NCBI GenBank assembly: GCA_950106755.1
Contig: OX467083.1
Coordinates: 18,099,029 to 18,163,028 of the forward strand
DNA from: Climacium dendroides
Taxonomy: Eukaryota > Streptophyta > Bryopsida > Hypnales > Climaciaceae
Direction of reading: 5' to 3'
Length of the DNA stretch: 64,000 nucleotides
Shown here piece by piece: positions 59,335 through 64,000 of the stretch. Below the pieces are notes generated by a model that worked only from the letters and a program-made list of their open reading frames with translations, was not told the DNA's origin and ran no database searches. How positions within the stretch are numbered: the stretch's first letter is position 1; each line of letters begins with the position of its first letter. The translations under genes were made by a program, and so were the position numbers.

Positions 59335-61950
59335 AATGTTTAATATTATCTACAACTTGAGTCTTGTAAATATAGGTGAAAAGGGATGCTATAAAGTAGG
59401 AGTTCATAAAGCACTTAGACTCTAAAAGCATCCTCTGACACAAAGGTACATTTTTCTTTCTTATTGCACCAACAATGTATAAACAGTGTACATTTCAAAA
59501 AGGTGAACGCTTTTAGTGACTAATTGACCATTGCATTTCAACTTCAAAAATTCATAACTAATTCCAAAAAGTTCCCAAAATATGAATCAACTTGTATTAA
59601 ATGTTGATTCAATTTGTCTTGCAAGGAAAATTTTGTGGAAAAAATATTTTTAAAAGTCTAACCTCCCCAAATTTATTTTTAGCCCTTATATGGGCAATTT
59701 ATGGACCTCCTACCTAAGATGTTCTAGCAAGTTTTATACCCTTGTGCCAATTCATTATTTTTCCAATTAAAGCAATTAGATGAATGGGGGTTTTTGGTGA
59801 AGATTCAAGGAAGATTTTGTTTTTTCCATACCAAATTGATTATGAAAAAAACAATTTCCCTATACTTTCGGCATTTCTTTATAGAGTTATTTTACTAAAA
59901 ATTTGTTGGTAGTCTATGACATTTCATTACCAACTACAACCATCTATAACATCTACTTGTACCAAAAGCCAAAATGACATTGCAGTTTACTTACAATAGT
60001 TGGTACCATATTATGAAAAAATTAGATAATCAATTGTGGAATCCACTATCAAAAAAGCAATCTTTTTATCTTTAGTTCAAGTATTTATGTGTCAAAAAAA
60101 ATAGATTGATGAATTCTTGCCCATCCCAAGGTATGTGCGTATTAGTATGAGTTGTTCATGAACATCTAGATTAAGCAATAAACTACAGCACAGGTGGACC
60201 CAATGTTGACAAATGAGTCTACTTAAATGTATCATAGTGATGGGGCCAAGTTTTACGTTGGCCAATCCAACGACCATGATACAAGCTTAGGGTTTATTGC
60301 TTTTGGATGTTTCCATGTTCATACATACAAGCTTGCATTATGGCAATTTTGCTGATTTTTCAAACCATTTCCTAACCAGTGCACATTATTTTATTCCGTC
60401 CCTACTCTAAGATCTACGAATTTCAAATAAGTGTCACATATTTAGGTGCTTCTACCTTATTGACAGTTTTCACAAATTAAACTAGCTAAAATTCACTCCA
60501 TTACTACTTAAAATTTTCAGTAGCTAAATGTACATTAGGAAAAAAATCCTTAAAATCTCAAAATTTAGCCAAGACTACAACAATTGATGGTCAATTAGCA
60601 ACTTCCTCCACATTGGAATTAACATCTATTTAGTTAGTTTTGTATTAGAGTACTCCCAACAATCCTTAACAATTTGCAAAATCCTTGGAGCTCTCGGGGA
60701 GTGCACTCCCCCTTTTTTTTTATGTTAGAGTGCAAACAAAACTTTGGACCCCTATATTTTTTGAATTTTAAATAAAATGAAATGAAAAAAATATGAATAG
60801 ATTTTTTCTATTTTGAAAGTTTATGTTTTGAATTATTGATATTTTATTTATTAATTATAATTAGCTACAAAATTTTGAAGTAAAAAGATACACTGTACAA
60901 TTGAAAAATAACTTTCACATCCCTATATTATATTTAAAAAAATTCTAAAAAATGAACAAAAAATTCCTAAAAATAACTCTTTATTGAAAGCTCATTTTGA
61001 GTTGAATATTGATGCAATGGTCATTTAAATGTGTTCTCTATAAATATTTGAGTTAAAAAATCATGCCATTTTAGTGCATTTTCAACCTCTTCTAGAACTC
61101 ATTCCATATTTTATTTGAGTTTGAAATTTTGGGAGTAGAATCCCATAGTCATTAGTAAACAATACTCAAAATTTGAAGTTAAAATTATAGTTTATTAGAA
61201 ACCACTTGTTTGCACACGGTCTGTTGTAGTAAAACTAAGTGCACCCCCCGGGTTGGATCTGGCCACCTACCTACAGCCAAGGAGAACTGACCTCCTGATT
61301 GCCCCAGCCAAGGTAAATTGTGAAAAAAAGCCCCCTATATTTTTTCCATGATTTATTATATTTCTACCCTACCCCAAGCTAATTTGGGGCCGCTGATTGC
61401 AAATCTGAATTCAGAATTTGCAAAAAAATTCATCTGGTTGCAAATAAAAAAATCCCACAGCGTTTTCCCCAGGGGTAAAACGGGGCAATGAGGGGGGCAG
61501 TTCACCCTGGCCCCCTACCTACCCACCCACCCGATTAATTTTCACTTTCCTTTCTTTTTTTTTCTTTTTTTTGACACAAGTAAAGATGCCTTTACTGCAA
61601 GAGAAAGAACTTCACTTTCCTTTCGAATTGGAAGGAGCCCTGCCCACCCACACTATTTGGTGTAAGTCACAAGGATAAGTCTGGATCAGTCCATTCATGT
61701 CCCCAGACCCCTCCTTCCGACCACAATTGCCAGGTCACACATCTTCTCAGCGTCGTTGGCGCCCACTTGGCAAACGCGGACTGGGTCATTACTACGGGTG
61801 CATGAGGACGTGGTGGATGGGTACCGGTGGAAATAAAATATTTGGATTTCCTACAGGTGGATAAGATGGGTGCACTCGCCAGCTTTCTTTAGTAAGAAAT
61901 ATCTGCTGAGTCAGCCTTTTCCCCATTTGCGTGGTCACTTGACTGAGATT

Positions 61951-62530
61951 TCCGCCTTTCTCATCCAGGATAAGGATTCATCAAATACCGGCACAACTGA
62001 GCCACCGGTGTTTCGTTTTTTTACTCGATGTGGAGCGGAATATTTGGGGTTTCCCCATCTGTCCATTTTTTATCTTTAATTCAATTCCTACCATAGTACC
62101 AGTGTGCCCAGTGCCGGTGCCGCAGTACAATGAAAGGAGAGTAAAAGTAAAATTTTAATCTTTTTTAATTCATAATTAATTCATAAAGATCTCCGCCTTT
62201 CTCATCCAGGATAAGGATTCATCAATTACCGGCACAAGCACCGGTGTTTCAGTTTTTTACTCGATGTGCAGCAGTGTTCCGGGAATATTTTCTTGGAACA
62301 GAGTTCCGGGAATATTTTCTGGGTTTTCCCCATCAGTCCATTTTTTTCTTTAATTCCTACCTGTGTGCCCAGTGCCGTTGCCGCAGTACAATGACATGAA
62401 AGTAAAAGTAAAATTTTAATCTTTTTCTGTTCATAATTAATTCATAAAGATCTTCGCCTTTCTCATCCAGGATAAGGATTCATCAATTACCGGCACAAGC
62501 ACCGGTGTTCTGTTTTTTACTCACTCAATG
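61951..62530 (+). repeat. Tandem repeat of about 250 bp, 2.3 copies
   Basis: The landmark TTTCTCATCCAGGATAAGG followed by ATTCATCAA(A/T)TACCGGCACAA occurs at about 61957, 62199 and 62454 (periods 241 and 257). Between them GTGCCCAGTGCCG(G/T)TGCCGC and GTAAAAGTAAAATTTTAATC also recur. The second unit carries an inserted GTTCCGGGAATATTTTC duplication. It is non-coding as far as I can see. Confidence 0.75.
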
Positions 62531-62560
62531 TTGAGCAGTGTTCAGGGAGAACTAAGTTAA

Positions 62561-63533
62561 CCCTAGACCACCCAAGGGGACAGATTCTGGCCGTTCATAG
62601 TTTGGAAGTACAATTCAAAGTGCTGTAACTTTTGCATCCAATGATCAAATTTAGTAAAACTTGTTGAAAAAGTTGCGCATACTAGTCTAGTTTGTGTAGT
62701 AGAATTTTCAGATCAATCCAAGACGAATTGAGTTTGTGAAAGCCATTCAAAGTTCATAGGTTCGGTTTGAGTTCAACACACTGCATTGTCATGGCTGCAA
62801 CTTTGAAGGCTTGTATCTCCTTCATCCAATGTTTGTTTTCAATAAAATTTGTTGGATTTTGTTCCTCTAGAAGTCTAGTTATTGTGGTAAAATTTTCATA
62901 GCAATCCAAGTTGTTTTGAATGCTTGGAAGCAATTCGAAGTTCAAAACCCTAACATTTTTTGGTTAGTATGCACTTCTGCGGCTTGTTACTTCTTCATAC
63001 TGCGTCCATTTTCAAAACTTTTTTGGGGGAAAGTTGTGCATACTTGCCTAGTCTGTGTGGCTAAAATTTTGTGTTAATCAAAGAAGTAACGAGTGACTAA
63101 GAATCATTTTAGTAGAAGTAGGTTCAGCCTTAGATGTGTTTTTTGCACCCTTGTTGGCTATTTTTTGACATTTCAAAGTCATTTTGCAAACACATTGAGT
63201 CACTTTCATGAATTTTTTTTTCCACCAATGAGTTTGTATGTTGATTTCAAAGCACATTTTAGTTTAAAATTTATTCATGTGAGTAGGTTTAGAAATCAAA
63301 TTTCACCTCCAAATGTGTTTTTAGGAAAATTTTAGCATCTTTTTTCAACACTAAAACATTATAATCTTTAAATCCGTGCGGTCAAATGACTCCAAATTTG
63401 ATCCACATCATCTACAATATGTACACTACAAGATTGTACGATTGAGATTTTCTTACCTTAGCAAGATATAGACTTATAAGGCTTGAAAAGCAAGGATGTT
63501 TTCATACCCGAAATGGCCTTGGACCTTCTAGAG
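62561..63533. mobile_element. TTAA-flanked element, about 973 bp, with repeated internal blocks
   Basis: TTAA at 62557-62560 precedes CCCTAGACCACCCAAGG. The opposite end reads CTCTAGAAGGTCCAAGG before TTAA at 63534-63537. The interior holds about three diverged blocks of roughly 190 bases with the pattern CTTCATCCAATG.., TAAAA(C/T)TTGTTG.., TAGTCTAGTT.., AAAATTTTCA.., CAATCCAAG. The ends match only partly, so the boundaries are tentative, but the size and composition resemble the element at 1119-2062. Confidence 0.4.
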
Positions 63534-64000
63534 TTAAGGTCTGATCACACTTGGTCTTAGCAGGGTTCTTAGGCAGCAGTATTACGTGAACAATTTACAG
63601 TTGCGTTGTTTGGTATTCCCGGAACCAACGTGGCGTGTGATGTGGCATCAAGGTAAAAGCAATACGAAGATTATTAAATCATCTGCGAACTTTGGTCCAC
63701 CATTGCCAAAATCACTTGTAATTAAAGCTTCTAAATCTCTTGAAAATGTGGATTCTAGGAAGTGCACACTGGTCTTAGTCAAAGGGACCTCAGATGGGCG
63801 ATTAGGAAAAACTGGTGGCTTTCATCCAAAGAGCACCGCGGCTTGAATTAAAAAGACACACCCAAATTGTGCACTTAGGGATGAATAGAAGCTTTTTATG
63901 TACATATGGGGTGGACAAACCATGTGGGATATTTGAATGCGAATTAGGAGGACCTCAACCACGCATAGTTAAGTCAAAAGTAAAAGCAAGAATTATGTTT

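Larger units (their letters stand above)
55491..64000. other. AT-rich intergenic DNA with repeats; no gene recognised
   Basis: Listed separately are a MITE at 57534-57692, an interspersed repeat with tandem tail at 58027-58503, a family-A element at 58912-59334, a tandem repeat at 61951-62530 and a TTAA element at 62561-63533. At 63570-63846 the sequence is less AT-rich and one frame is open to its stop, but I recognise no family. From 63930 a further copy of the fold-back repeat seen at 39590 begins and is cut by the window end. Confidence 0.55.

Noticed and set aside
63586..63846. 86-codon open frame near the window end
   Set aside because: It opens with a non-ATG codon, and two frames give equally plausible peptides around a possible splice donor at 63653. 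No family recognised; it may be an exon of a gene outside the window.

Overview
The window is nuclear DNA of a land plant. It holds few genes, each split by canonical GT..AG introns, set in long AT-rich intergenic DNA full of small terminal-inverted-repeat (TIR) transposons. Exons are much richer in GC than their surroundings, most of all in the zinc-finger/WD40 gene. The gene families (plastid shikimate kinase, GT14 glycosyltransferase, TPD1-like secreted protein, CCCH-WD40 'ZFWD' protein) are plant families. I suspect a non-seed plant (bryophyte or lycophyte), but the sequence alone does not settle the species.

Layout. 1-6.7 kb: repeats. 6757-8979 (+): two-exon GT14 glycosyltransferase. 9-15.2 kb: repeats. 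16247-16720 (+): TPD1-like secreted cysteine-rich protein with a probable intron in its 5' UTR. 17-19.8 kb: AT-rich, with one short tandem repeat. 19847-29664: a large palindrome. Two 3,726-bp arms, almost base-for-base identical, each carry a complete seven-exon ZFWD gene, read outward from a 2.37-kb spacer made partly of tandem repeats. 29.7-34.9 kb: repeats, including CACTA and Stowaway miniatures. 34958-38531 (-): eight-exon plastid shikimate kinase. 39-53.5 kb: repeats and transposon relics. 53578-54612 (-): small single-pass membrane/coiled-coil protein, assembled here from short exons. 55-64 kb: repeats with no convincing gene.

The genes do not form a pathway; they look like unrelated neighbours. 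The two most interesting things are the palindrome and the transposons. In the palindrome, arm identity stops abruptly inside the promoters, yet diverged homology continues into the spacer. This points to an old inverted duplication later homogenised by gene conversion. Among the transposons there is a recurring set of elements flanked by TTAA whose ends begin CCC(C/T)T, the layout of piggyBac-type elements. There are also CACTA miniatures with clear 3-bp target duplications and a family whose ends begin AAGGTA.

All exon boundaries come from reading splice sites and family similarity by eye. No alignment, transcript or database search was possible.
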